A stretch of 64,000 bases of DNA from XBB1006 sp051877515. Its GTDB lineage: Bacteria > Bacillota > Clostridia > Lachnospirales > Lachnospiraceae. Below the pieces are notes generated by a model that was given only the letters and a program-made list of their open reading frames with translations, had not been told where the DNA came from and did no database searches. Numbering within the stretch: position 1 is the stretch's first letter; every line of letters begins with the position of its first letter. Positions 52,066-60,647 of this stretch are shown in pieces. Location of the stretch: NCBI GenBank assembly GCA_051877515.1, contig JBJEIY010000010.1, positions 1 through 64,000 of the forward strand. Direction: 5' to 3'. A program made the translations under genes and the position numbers.

Positions 52066-53142
52066 ATGCATATGGCAGATGCATTACTTGCTCCGGCTGT
52101 TGCGACGACAATGTATGTTACTTCAGCTGTTACAGCAGGTATTTCCATTAAGAATTTAAGAAAAGAAGAGAGATTAACACTGGAGCCAACTTCAAAGCGA
52201 CTTCCCACCATGGCAGTGATGTCTGCAATGGTTTTTGCAGGTCAGATGATCAATTATACCATTCCGGGAACCGGTTCTTCAGGACACCTTTGTGGTGGAA
52301 TGTTGCTAAGCGCTTTGTTGGGACCCTGGGCAGGATTTTTGTCCATGGCGGTCATTTTGGCGATACAGTGTCTTTTTTTTGCAGACGGAGGTCTTATGGC
52401 GCTGGGAGCCAATATCTGGAATATGGCTTTTTACGGATGTTTTGTAGGATATTATCTGATTTATAAACCGTTGATGGGAAGTTCCCTGTTTGCAGGAAGA
52501 GGGCAGCAGGCAGCAACCCGTATACGGATTGGTCTGGCATCCATTATAGGATGTGTATTGACCTTGCAGTTGGGAGCTTTTTCGGTAGTGATCGAGACTT
52601 CCCTGTCCGGAATCACAGAACTTCCTTTTGGCGCATTTTTGGGATTGATGCAGCCGATCCATCTGGCGATTGGTTTGGTGGAAGGTTTGATCACCACAGC
52701 GGTTCTTCTGTTCGTGTATGAGGCAAGACCGGAGCTCATCCGTGAACTTCCCCGGAACGGCGAAGAAAAGCAGAGATGCTCTTTTAAAACAACCCTGTTG
52801 ATCCTTGGCACAGTTGTTTTGATCACGGGAGGCGGCTTGTCCCTGTTGGCAAGCTCTAATCCGGATGGTCTTGAGTGGTCCATGTTTGGGAATGAGCAGG
52901 AAGGCTATTCGGCGAACATGGGATTGGATGAAGAGAATTTTGGAGCAGAAAGTAAGGCGGCAGACAGAGCAGGTAAGATTCAGGAGAAAACAGCCTTTTT
53001 GCCGGATTATGCTTTTGCTTCTGATGCAGAAAATGTTTTAGGAACTTCCTTCTCCGGAATTGTAGGTTCAGCCATGGTAGCAGTCCTGGCGGCTATGATT
53101 TGCATGGCGGGTGGTTTCTTCAGAAAGAGAGTACAGGAATAG
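52066..53142 (+). CDS. cbiM: Cobalt/nickel ECF transporter S component CbiM with PDGLE/CbiN-like tail
   Basis: This 358-aa membrane protein starts with MHMADALLAPAV: His2 near the free N-terminus is a metal ligand in CbiM/NikM proteins, which also fixes the start codon. Six or seven helices follow, including GGMLLSALLGPWAGFLSM. From about residue 245 a helix, then SSNPDGLEWSM (PDGLE motif) and a final helix form the CbiN-like part usually encoded separately. The metal (Co or Ni) cannot be told from sequence alone. Confidence 0.92.
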   Translation: MHMADALLAPAVATTMYVTSAVTAGISIKNLRKEERLTLEPTSKRLPTMAVMSAMVFAGQMINYTIPGTGSSGHLCGGMLLSALLGPWAGFLSMAVILAIQCLFFADGGLMALGANIWNMAFYGCFVGYYLIYKPLMGSSLFAGRGQQAATRIRIGLASIIGCVLTLQLGAFSVVIETSLSGITELPFGAFLGLMQPIHLAIGLVEGLITTAVLLFVYEARPELIRELPRNGEEKQRCSFKTTLLILGTVVLITGGGLSLLASSNPDGLEWSMFGNEQEGYSANMGLDEENFGAESKAADRAGKIQEKTAFLPDYAFASDAENVLGTSFSGIVGSAMVAVLAAMICMAGGFFRKRVQE

Positions 53143-53155
53143 GAGGAAGTCGCCC

Positions 53156-53968
53156 ATGAATAAGGCGGAAAAAGCAGGAGCACAGTTTCGTGCTATGGAT
53201 GAACTGGCGTCAGAGAATTCGCCTCTTCATCAGGCAGATGCCGGATGCAAACTTTTTCTGACCATTGCTTATATTATTCTTGTGGTGTCTTTCCATAAAT
53301 ATGATTTCACGGGGTTGTTTCCCATGGTGTTGTTCCCGGTGTTGGGATACCAGGTGGCAGGAGTGTCTGTCCGGACCTGTTTTTACAAGCTTCGGATGGT
53401 GTTGCCGCTTGTTTGTGCTGTGGGGATATTCAACCCCTTTTTTGATCATTCTGTAGCTTTTTATCTGGGACGTATTCCGGTTACCGGCGGAATGGTGTCT
53501 ATGATGACACTCATGCTGAAAGGGATCTATACGTTAATGACTTCTTTTCTTTTAGCGGCCACCACCCGGATGGAATCCATCTGTGGTGCCTTGCGTAAGT
53601 TTCACTGCCCCAGAATGATCACTTCACTGTTATTGCTGACCGATCGCTACGTTTTGGTCATGCTGGAAGAGGTGGAGGTTATGACCACTGCCTATCAGCT
53701 GCGTGCACCGGGACAGAAAGGGATCCATATCTCTGCCTGGGGATCGTTTCTGGGACAGCTTCTTCTTCGGAGTATGGATCGGGCCCAGGCCCTGTATGAA
53801 AGCATGGTGGTGCGGGGCTATCACGGAGAGTTTCCCGAAAACACGGAAAAAGCAAGAGGGGGAGCATTCCTGCTGGTCACTGTCGTTGTATTTGCCCTGA
53901 TGCTACTGTTTCGTATGGTAAATGTAGCATCTTTGTTGGGTAGCTGGATGGTTTCGCACAGTGCATGA
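53156..53968 (+). CDS. cbiQ: ECF transporter transmembrane component CbiQ
   Basis: The 270-aa T-component links the S component to the ATPase. It has about six helices; the coupling-helix signatures are AYQLRAPGQKG and the RSMDRAQALYESMVVRGYHGE segment. ATG 53156 has AGGAGGAAG upstream. It lies 13 nt after cbiM. Confidence 0.9.
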   Translation: MNKAEKAGAQFRAMDELASENSPLHQADAGCKLFLTIAYIILVVSFHKYDFTGLFPMVLFPVLGYQVAGVSVRTCFYKLRMVLPLVCAVGIFNPFFDHSVAFYLGRIPVTGGMVSMMTLMLKGIYTLMTSFLLAATTRMESICGALRKFHCPRMITSLLLLTDRYVLVMLEEVEVMTTAYQLRAPGQKGIHISAWGSFLGQLLLRSMDRAQALYESMVVRGYHGEFPENTEKARGGAFLLVTVVVFALMLLFRMVNVASLLGSWMVSHSA

Positions 53969-54014
53969 CAGAAACGCTGCAAAAGAGAAGAGGTTATGGT
54001 TAGGAGTGGAGAAA

Positions 54015-54761
54015 ATGCTTCAGTTTGAACAGGTTTGTATTTCTTATGATCATAAACATAAAATACTTGAAAAGCTCTCCTTTCATATTAAGCCCGGAGA
54101 ACAGGTGGGGCTTATTGGGGCCAACGGAGCAGGAAAAAGCACCCTGTTAAAAGGGGCACTGGGTCTTTTGCCCTGGGAAGGCAGGATACTGGTGGATCAG
54201 ATCCCTTTGAAAAAGGAGAATCTGGCAGTGATACGCAAAAAGTTAGGTTATGTCCTGCAGGATTCCGACAATCAGATGTTCATGCCTACGGTACAGGAAG
54301 ACATGCTGTTTGGTCTGCTCAATTACGGAATGTCACGCATACAGGCGGAGCGTGTGGTCGACGAAACTTTGGAAGCATTGGGACTGGAACACCTGAAGCA
54401 GTGCCATAACCATAAATTATCCGGTGGGGAAAAGAAAATGGCAGCCATTGCCACGATTCTGGCTATGAAGCCGGAAGCATTGCTGATGGATGAACCGTCA
54501 GCAGCCTTAGATCCCAGAAATCGCCGCAATCTCATTCGGATCCTGCCAAAACTACCCCAGACCAAACTGATAGCCAGCCATGATCTGGATTTGATCTTAG
54601 AAATCTGTGACCGGGTGATCTTATTAGATCACGGACAGATTGTGGCAGATGGTCCCACGCAGGAGATCCTGCGGGATCAGGCATTGTTGGAGGCACATGG
54701 CCTGGAACTGCCTTTTTGTCTGACGGGATTGCCGGAGAAACTGCGAAATGCACAGAAATAA
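54015..54761 (+). CDS. cbiO: ECF transporter ATP-binding protein CbiO
   Basis: This 248-aa ATPase powers cbiMQ. Walker A GANGAGKST, Q-loop VLQDSDNQMF, signature LSGGEKKM and Walker B ALLMDEPSAALD are present. ATG 54015 is preferred (AGGAG at 54002-54006) to the in-frame ATG at 53961 inside the end of cbiQ. It closes the transporter operon, followed by the rpsT promoter. Confidence 0.92.
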   Translation: MLQFEQVCISYDHKHKILEKLSFHIKPGEQVGLIGANGAGKSTLLKGALGLLPWEGRILVDQIPLKKENLAVIRKKLGYVLQDSDNQMFMPTVQEDMLFGLLNYGMSRIQAERVVDETLEALGLEHLKQCHNHKLSGGEKKMAAIATILAMKPEALLMDEPSAALDPRNRRNLIRILPKLPQTKLIASHDLDLILEICDRVILLDHGQIVADGPTQEILRDQALLEAHGLELPFCLTGLPEKLRNAQK

Positions 54762-54786
54762 AAAATATGAAATCCCAAGAAAACTA

Positions 54787-54815
54787 TTGACAGAATCAGG
54801 GAATTGGATTAAAAT
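54787..54815 (+). promoter_or_regulatory. Sigma-A promoter of rpsT
   Basis: TTGACA (54787-54792), 17 nt, TAAAAT (54810-54815). The leader of about 75 nt may allow the autoregulation known for S20 but no specific structure was recognised. Confidence 0.7.
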
Positions 54816-54898
54816 ATCGTAGTATGTTTACATTAGCACGTCCGTGTCCGGCTATAATGTAACAGATGTGAAATTCATTCATAATGGAGGTGTACGAA

Positions 54899-55162
54899 TT
54901 GGCAAACATTAAATCTGCAAAGAAGAGAATCCTTGTAGCTGCGAAGAAGAATGAGAGAAATAAAGCTGCAAAGTCTAAAGTTAAGACTTATGTGAAGAAG
55001 GTAGAAGCTGCGATCGAAGCAAATGATAAGGCAGCAGCTCAGGCAGCATTAGTAGAAGCAACATCTGTGATTGACAAAGCTACCAAAAAAGGAATTTATC
55101 ATAAAAATACTTCTGCCAGAAAGATCAGCCGTTTATCCAAGGCTGTTAATAAATTAGCTTAA
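54899..55162 (+). CDS. rpsT: Ribosomal protein S20
   Basis: The 87-aa basic, helical 30S protein begins (M)ANIKSAKKRILVAAKK. The start codon is TTG at 54899: this gives the conserved N-terminus, with GGAGG (54886-54890) 8 nt upstream, whereas the in-frame ATG at 54884 would overlap that ribosome binding site. E. coli rpsT also uses a TTG start, which is part of its feedback control. It ends at a strong terminator. Confidence 0.95.
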   Translation: MANIKSAKKRILVAAKKNERNKAAKSKVKTYVKKVEAAIEANDKAAAQAALVEATSVIDKATKKGIYHKNTSARKISRLSKAVNKLA

Positions 55163-55189
55163 TTCTAATAGAATAGTAGAAGAACTTTC

Positions 55190-55222
55190 AAGAACCGGGA
55201 CCGTCATCCGGTTCTTTTTTTT
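55190..55222 (+). terminator. Intrinsic terminator after rpsT
   Basis: AGAACCGG (55191-55198) pairs with CCGGTTCT (55208-55215) followed by eight T. Confidence 0.88.
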
Positions 55223-55237
55223 GTTTCCCGGAATACA

Positions 55238-56542
55238 ATGAAGTATCAGAGACTTCTTTGCTCTGAAATGAAAAGGAACCTGGGACAAGTAACGATTATG
55301 TATAAATGGAAGAAAAAACGCTTTCGGGGAAGCCTGATGCTTCTTTTGGGCGGCCTTGCCGTCCTGATCATTGTAAAAAACCTGATGACCATGAATACGG
55401 GACAAAGCCTGGCAAGGCGCATGAAAGATCTGGCTTGTGATAAACTGGCATATGCGCTGGTCAAGATCCAGGCTCCGGTACTGACCTGGCAGGTGGAAGA
55501 AAAGGAAGATTCTCTGTTTGCATGGATTGAGCAGTCGCTACTGGAGGGAATGCCCCTCTATACCTATTGCAGGGAAAAACAGCAGACAGAGACAGCACCG
55601 GAATCTGCCATTACCTTTGAAATGATCCAGGCCTCTTCCGGGGTAGCGGCAGGAGAGCTTTCGGAGGAGACGCCGGGAACGGTGGAAGAAAAAAAGACGG
55701 AGGAAGTTGGCAGCAAAAAACAGGAGGGAGAGGACTGCGAGGACTCTCTGGTTGCCTACAGTGGAGATTTCCGCAAAGATATTCTGAAGGTGTTTTCCGG
55801 GAAAAAGCTAAAGGACTATGAGTACCTGATATCCCATTTTTATCATGTGGATTCCACAACACAGCTTCCCCAAAGTCAGCTGAAGTTTGGCAAATTATTT
55901 GAAAAAGACCTCACCATTGAAAAAGAAGGAAAGGAACCAAAGATTTTAATTTATCATACCCATTCCCAGGAGGGGTATAAAGCCAGTTCCAAATCCAAAG
56001 GAAAAACGGTGGTGGATGTAGGAGATTATCTTACAAAGCTTTTGGAGGAGGAATACCATATCCCTGTTTTGCACCATACCGGAGAATATGATGTGAAAAG
56101 TCGGGATACGGCATATTCTACGGCTTTGCCCCACATTGAAAAAATCCTGGAGGAGAACCCATCCATTGAAGTGGTGATCGATCTGCACCGGGACGGTGTG
56201 AATGAGAAAACCAGGCTGGTTACACAGATTAATGGAAAAAAGATGGCCCAGATCATGTTTTTTAACGGGGTAAGTCGTTCGAAGGCTCTGGGAGCGCTGG
56301 ATTATCTGGAAAACAAGAATCTTTCGGAAAATCTGGCTTTTTCCCTGCAGATGCAGTTGGCGGCCAGGGCATACTATCCATCGCTGACCAGGGATATCTA
56401 TATTAAGGGCTACCGTTATAACATGCATCTTAAGGGAAAGACTCTGCTGGTAGAAGTGGGAGCCCAGACCAATACCTATGAAGAAGCAAAGAATGCCATG
56501 GAGCCGTTGGCAAAGTTGTTAGACCGGGTGTTAAATGAGTGA
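55238..56542 (+). CDS. spoIIP: Stage II sporulation protein P (engulfment peptidoglycan hydrolase)
   Basis: Up to 434 aa: a membrane helix near residues 28-46, a low-complexity Glu-rich linker and a C-terminal SpoIIP amidase/endopeptidase domain from about residue 225 (ILIYHTHSQEGY, VVIDLHRDG, LLVEVGAQTNTYEEA). It cuts septal peptidoglycan during engulfment together with SpoIID and SpoIIM. The start is uncertain: ATG 55238, 55268 and 55298 are in frame, and AATACAAT ending at 55239 could be a sigma-E -10, which would favour a later start. Confidence 0.93.
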   Translation: MKYQRLLCSEMKRNLGQVTIMYKWKKKRFRGSLMLLLGGLAVLIIVKNLMTMNTGQSLARRMKDLACDKLAYALVKIQAPVLTWQVEEKEDSLFAWIEQSLLEGMPLYTYCREKQQTETAPESAITFEMIQASSGVAAGELSEETPGTVEEKKTEEVGSKKQEGEDCEDSLVAYSGDFRKDILKVFSGKKLKDYEYLISHFYHVDSTTQLPQSQLKFGKLFEKDLTIEKEGKEPKILIYHTHSQEGYKASSKSKGKTVVDVGDYLTKLLEEEYHIPVLHHTGEYDVKSRDTAYSTALPHIEKILEENPSIEVVIDLHRDGVNEKTRLVTQINGKKMAQIMFFNGVSRSKALGALDYLENKNLSENLAFSLQMQLAARAYYPSLTRDIYIKGYRYNMHLKGKTLLVEVGAQTNTYEEAKNAMEPLAKLLDRVLNE

Positions 56543-56582
56543 CGGACAGGGGACGGTTCTCTGTCCGTCACTACTTTTTTTA
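56538..56582 (+). terminator. Terminator overlapping the spoIIP stop codon
   Basis: A 12-bp stem (56538-56549 with 56561-56572) is followed by AC and seven T. The TGA of spoIIP is within the 5' arm. Confidence 0.85.
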
Positions 56583-56624
56583 TTGAAATGGATGATAAAT
56601 CTATTGAGAAATACGATAAAAGGC

Positions 56625-56653
56625 TTGATAAATCTTCGTCAACATAGTATGCT
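56625..56653 (+). promoter_or_regulatory. Sigma-A promoter of the selD cluster
   Basis: TTGATA (56625-56630), 17 nt, TATGCT (56648-56653). It is the only good promoter found upstream of the seven-gene selenium/sulfur cluster. Confidence 0.55.
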
Positions 56654-56689
56654 AAAAAGAAGAAAAAGCTAAGAAAAAGAGGTATGAAG

Positions 56690-57730
56690 ATGGCAGAAGA
56701 AAAACTATTTTGCAGTACCGGCGGATGCACCGCAAAGCTGGGGGCGGGCATTCTGAGCAGGGTATTGGAACGACTTCCGAAGGGTGAGCCGGATCCGGAT
56801 CTGCTCATTGGATTTGACAGCAAAGATGATGCGGCAGTGTACCGACTGTCTGATGATATTGCATTTGTCCAGACACTGGACTTTTTTCCGCCAATGGTGG
56901 AAGATCCTTATCTGTTCGGTCAGATTGCGGCAACCAATGCCTTAAGTGATATCTATGCCATGGGCGGCGAAGTGAAGACGGCATTGAATATCGTCTGTTT
57001 TCCCGAGCAGATGGACTTGAATATTCTGGGTGAGATCATGCGGGGTGGCTCTGAAAAAGTGATTGAGGCCGGAGGAACTCTGGCAGGCGGTCATTCCATT
57101 GCTGATACCGGAGTGAAATATGGTCTGTCTGTAACCGGAGTGGTACATCCGGACAGGATACTTGCCAACAATGGCGTAAAACCGGGAGATGTACTGATCC
57201 TTACCAAACCGTTGGGAGTAGGTATTATCTGTACGGCAAATCGTGTGGGACAGGCTTCCAAAGAGGCTATGGATGCGGCCATGAAATCCATGACCACCTT
57301 AAATAAATATGCGGCAGAATGCATCCGTTCGTATCCGGTACATGGCTGTACGGATGTGACAGGTTTTGGCTTTCTGGGGCATCTTCATGAGATGCTGGAT
57401 GGACGGGCTTCCTGTATCATTTATGCAGATCAGGTACCGAAATTTGAGGAAGCGCTTTCCTATGCGGATGAGTTCCTGCTTACGGCAGCAGGCCAGCGTA
57501 ACCGTAACTTTGCCCAGGACAGAGTGGTGTTTGAAGATGTGGATTTTGCAATGGAGGAGATCTTATTTGATCCTCAGACTTCCGGAGGTCTGCTGTTCAG
57601 TATCGACAAGCAGGAGGCACCAAAGCTGATGGAACAGTTAAAGAAAGTGGTTCCGGCAGCACGGATCGTGGGTGAAGTCATGGAAAAGGCCGATGTGGAA
57701 ATCGTGGTAAAACCTACCGCGGGAAAGTAA
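56690..57730 (+). CDS. selD: Selenophosphate synthetase
   Basis: This 346-aa enzyme makes selenophosphate from selenide and ATP. The active-site pair C13 and K16 lies in STGGCTAKLG; Cys replaces the selenocysteine seen in some anaerobes. GFDSKDDAAVY, GHSIADTG and the ADP-binding C-terminal GCTDVTGFGFLGH are typical. ATG 56690 is preferred (AAAGAGG 7 nt away) to ATG 56684. No selA, selB or selC is in the window, so the use of selenophosphate is open. The yedF gene follows 81 nt later. Confidence 0.94.
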   Translation: MAEEKLFCSTGGCTAKLGAGILSRVLERLPKGEPDPDLLIGFDSKDDAAVYRLSDDIAFVQTLDFFPPMVEDPYLFGQIAATNALSDIYAMGGEVKTALNIVCFPEQMDLNILGEIMRGGSEKVIEAGGTLAGGHSIADTGVKYGLSVTGVVHPDRILANNGVKPGDVLILTKPLGVGIICTANRVGQASKEAMDAAMKSMTTLNKYAAECIRSYPVHGCTDVTGFGFLGHLHEMLDGRASCIIYADQVPKFEEALSYADEFLLTAAGQRNRNFAQDRVVFEDVDFAMEEILFDPQTSGGLLFSIDKQEAPKLMEQLKKVVPAARIVGEVMEKADVEIVVKPTAGK

Positions 57731-57811
57731 CCGATACAACGCAGAGCCGGGATCCGGCCTGCAGAATAGAAAACAAAAACAGCGAAAGGCTGTACTTAGG
57801 AGGAAAAGAAA

Positions 57812-58435
57812 ATGATCAAAGTAAACGCAATGGGAGATACTTGTCCAATCCCGGTAGTAAAAACAAAGGATGCCATCAAACAGTTAGGAGGAGCAGGGGT
57901 GGTAGAGACTTCTGTAGATAACGAGATTTCCGTACAGAACCTGATGAAGATGGCAAAACAGAAAGGCTATGAAGCAAAATCTGAAAAGATTTCCAATACG
58001 GAGTTTAAAGTAACCATGACCATCGGCGAGGAGCAGGCAGCAGCTGCGGCAACCGATAATGAGCCGGTAGACTGTCTGGTAACTCCGGGCGGCGGAAAGA
58101 AAAATGTAGTGGTAGCAGTTTCTTCCGCACAGATGGGTGAAGGCAGTGAGGAGCTTGGAAAAACCCTGATGAAAGGCTTCCTCTATGCATTAAGCCAGCA
58201 GGAGGAACTGCCAGGCACCATTTTATTCTATAATGGCGGAGCGAACATTACCTGCGAGGGAAGTGTTTCTCTGGAAGATTTAAAATCCATGGAGGCACAG
58301 GGCGTGGAGATCTTAACCTGCGGAACCTGCTTAAACTTCTATGGACTGTCCGAGAAGCTGGCAGTAGGTGAAGTAACTAACATGTATGACATCGTTGAAC
58401 ATCTGGTGAAAGCAGATGTTGTGGTAAAACCATAG
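57812..58435 (+). CDS. yedF: Selenium metabolism protein YedF (TusA-like plus DsrE-like)
   Basis: This 207-aa protein has an N-terminal TusA/SirA-like domain with the sulfur-carrier Cys in GDTCPIPVV and a C-terminal DsrE-like domain with CGTCLNFYGL. YedF proteins are commonly encoded beside selD and are thought to handle reactive S or Se; the exact role is not proven. AGGAGG precedes the ATG. The next gene starts 3 nt after its stop. Confidence 0.9.
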   Translation: MIKVNAMGDTCPIPVVKTKDAIKQLGGAGVVETSVDNEISVQNLMKMAKQKGYEAKSEKISNTEFKVTMTIGEEQAAAAATDNEPVDCLVTPGGGKKNVVVAVSSAQMGEGSEELGKTLMKGFLYALSQQEELPGTILFYNGGANITCEGSVSLEDLKSMEAQGVEILTCGTCLNFYGLSEKLAVGEVTNMYDIVEHLVKADVVVKP

Positions 58436-58438
58436 ATC

Positions 58439-58675
58439 ATGAGGCAGAAGAAATTACAACTGGTCATTTCCTTTGAGTCAACAGCTCATGCTATGGCCGT
58501 GGAAACCTTTTGTATGGAAAAAGGACTGCCCGGAAGACTGATCCCCATTCCCAAGGAGATCACGGCGGGATGCGGACTGGCCTGGAAGGCTGATCCGGAG
58601 GCAAAAGAAGAACTGCTGGGGGCGTTTGAACAAAACGGCATTTCCTATGACGGTGTCCATGAGATCATGATCTAG
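58439..58675 (+). CDS. DUF3343 (Se/S carrier-like) protein, copy 1
   Basis: This 78-aa protein matches the DUF3343 pattern: LVISFESTAHAMAVETFC, GRLIPIPKEITAGCGLAWK. The AGCG cysteine is the conserved residue and the family has been proposed to carry Se or S. It is tightly coupled to yedF. A second, divergent copy ends the cluster at 61915-62187. Confidence 0.88.
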   Translation: MRQKKLQLVISFESTAHAMAVETFCMEKGLPGRLIPIPKEITAGCGLAWKADPEAKEELLGAFEQNGISYDGVHEIMI

Positions 58676-58698
58676 AATCTACAAAAGGAAAAAACAAT

Positions 58699-59478
58699 AT
58701 GAGTGTATATATCGGAATTGATATCGGTTCTACCTGTGCAAAAACCATTGTGCTGGATGAGGACCGAACCATCCTGCACCGCATTTTAATGCCCACAGGA
58801 TGGAGTAGTGTGGAAACAGCACAGACCATTAAGGAGAAGCTGGGCGAGTATTCCATTGATGTGGAAAAGGAAAATGTAGTGGCTACCGGATACGGCAGAA
58901 TTTCCGTGCCCTATGCGGATAAGTGCATTACAGAGATCACCTGTCATGGAAAAGGAGCCTGCCATCTTTTTGAGAAAGAAAATCTGCTTATCATCGATAT
59001 CGGCGGTCAGGACACCAAGATCATCCAGGTGAAGGACGGCGCAGTAAGCGATTTTCTGATGAATGATAAATGTTCGGCAGGAACCGGACGTTTCATGGAA
59101 GTTATGGCCAATACACTGGCTATACGTCCGGAAGAACTGTGCGAATTGGCTTCCCGGGGAGGAAATACCACCATCAGCTCTCTGTGTACCGTATTTGCAG
59201 AGTCTGAGGTGATCAGTCTTATCGGACGGGGAGAAAAACGGGAAAACATCGCCTATGCGGTGGTGGATTCCATCGCCAGCAAGGTGGTCAGTCAGGCAGG
59301 TCACATCAACCGGGGAACGATGCCGGTGTGTCTGACCGGCGGATTGTGTGAGTTTACCTATTTGTGTCAGAGCATTGGTACAAAGTTAGGAACACAGATA
59401 TACAGCAAAGCCGACGGAAGATATGCGGGAGCCATAGGTGCTGCCTATTTCGCCGCCGGATTGGGAGAAAAGAAATGA
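58699..59478 (+). CDS. Acyl-CoA dehydratase-type activase (BadF/HgdC family ATPase)
   Basis: This 259-aa ASKHA-fold ATPase has nucleotide motifs GIDIGSTCAKT and DIGGQDTKI and cluster cysteines in NDKCSAGTGRF and SSLCTVFAE, which in homodimers hold one [4Fe-4S]. Such activases inject single electrons, driven by ATP, into 2-hydroxyacyl-CoA dehydratases or double-cubane proteins; the target here is likely the reductase two genes downstream. It overlaps the next gene by 4 nt. Confidence 0.92.
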   Translation: MSVYIGIDIGSTCAKTIVLDEDRTILHRILMPTGWSSVETAQTIKEKLGEYSIDVEKENVVATGYGRISVPYADKCITEITCHGKGACHLFEKENLLIIDIGGQDTKIIQVKDGAVSDFLMNDKCSAGTGRFMEVMANTLAIRPEELCELASRGGNTTISSLCTVFAESEVISLIGRGEKRENIAYAVVDSIASKVVSQAGHINRGTMPVCLTGGLCEFTYLCQSIGTKLGTQIYSKADGRYAGAIGAAYFAAGLGEKK

Positions 59479-60617
59479 TTTATTTAGATAATGCTGCTAC
59501 CACCATGGTAAAACCACAGTGCGTGGTAGATGCAGTTGCCAAAGCCATGTCATCCATGGGAAATGCAGGCAGGGGGGCACATAGCTCAGCTTTGGACGCA
59601 TCCCGTGTAGTCTATCAGACCCGGGCAAAGCTGGCTGAGTTTTTTCACTGCAAAAGACCGGATCATGTGATTTTTACCTGTAATGCCACGGAGAGCTTAA
59701 ATATTGCCATTCGCGGAATCCTGGAACCGGGAAGCCATGTGATCACCACAGAGTTGGAACACAATTCTGTGCTGCGTCCTTTATACCTCATGGAACGGGA
59801 AAAAGGAGTAAAAATTTCCTTTGTGAAGGCGGATAAGCAAGGTAACGTTAGTCCGGGTCAGTTTGAAGAACTGATCCGTGAGGATACGAAAGCCATTGTT
59901 TGTACCCATGCTTCGAATCTTACGGGAAATGTGGTGGATATCGAAGCGGTGGGAAAGATCGCCAAAGCACATGATCTGCTTTTTATTGTGGATGCATCCC
60001 AGACAGCGGGTGCATTGCCCATTGATATGGAACGGATGAACATAGATATCTTATGTTTTACCGGACACAAAGGTCTCATGGGACCCCAGGGAACCGGTGG
60101 CATGTGTATCCGGGAGGGTGTGGAGATTCTTCCTTTTAAATGCGGAGGAAGCGGAGTCCATTCTTATGAGAAGGAACAGCCCAAAGAATATCCCACCAGA
60201 CTGGAAGCAGGAACCTTGAACAGTCATGGCATTGCAGGATTAAGTGCAGCCATTGATTATCTGAATGAGGTGGGAATTTCTGCCATTCAGGAAAAAGAAA
60301 GCCATCTGGCAAAGCGTTTTTATGAAGGGGTTTCAGCTATTGATGGCGTTACGGTTTACAGTGATATGCAGGCAAAAGAGCATACCGGCGTGGTAACCCT
60401 AAACATCCGGGATTATGATTCATCCATGGTATCGGATGCGTTATATACAGATTATGAAATTGCCACCCGGCCGGGGGCACATTGCGCGCCCAAAATGCAT
60501 CAGGCATTGGGAACAACCGAGCAAGGTGCAGTAAGATTCAGTTTTTCCTGGTTTAACACAGAGGAAGAGGCAGATGCCGCCATTGCTGCAGTAAAGGAAC
60601 TGGCGGAAGAAGAATAG
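59475..60617 (+). CDS. Cysteine desulfurase-like aminotransferase class V
   Basis: This 380-aa PLP enzyme has MIYLDNAATTMVKP at the start, the PLP lysine in FTGHKGLMGPQG and the acceptor Cys in ATRPGAHCAPKMHQ. It resembles SufS/CsdB types that release S from cysteine or Se from selenocysteine. ATG 59475 in an ATGA overlap with the activase is the start; an earlier in-frame ATG at 59364 is not supported. No suf genes are adjacent, so it probably serves this cluster. Confidence 0.9.
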   Translation: MIYLDNAATTMVKPQCVVDAVAKAMSSMGNAGRGAHSSALDASRVVYQTRAKLAEFFHCKRPDHVIFTCNATESLNIAIRGILEPGSHVITTELEHNSVLRPLYLMEREKGVKISFVKADKQGNVSPGQFEELIREDTKAIVCTHASNLTGNVVDIEAVGKIAKAHDLLFIVDASQTAGALPIDMERMNIDILCFTGHKGLMGPQGTGGMCIREGVEILPFKCGGSGVHSYEKEQPKEYPTRLEAGTLNSHGIAGLSAAIDYLNEVGISAIQEKESHLAKRFYEGVSAIDGVTVYSDMQAKEHTGVVTLNIRDYDSSMVSDALYTDYEIATRPGAHCAPKMHQALGTTEQGAVRFSFSWFNTEEEADAAIAAVKELAEEE

Positions 60618-60647
60618 AATGACATAAAGAACATAGGAGGAGAAGAA

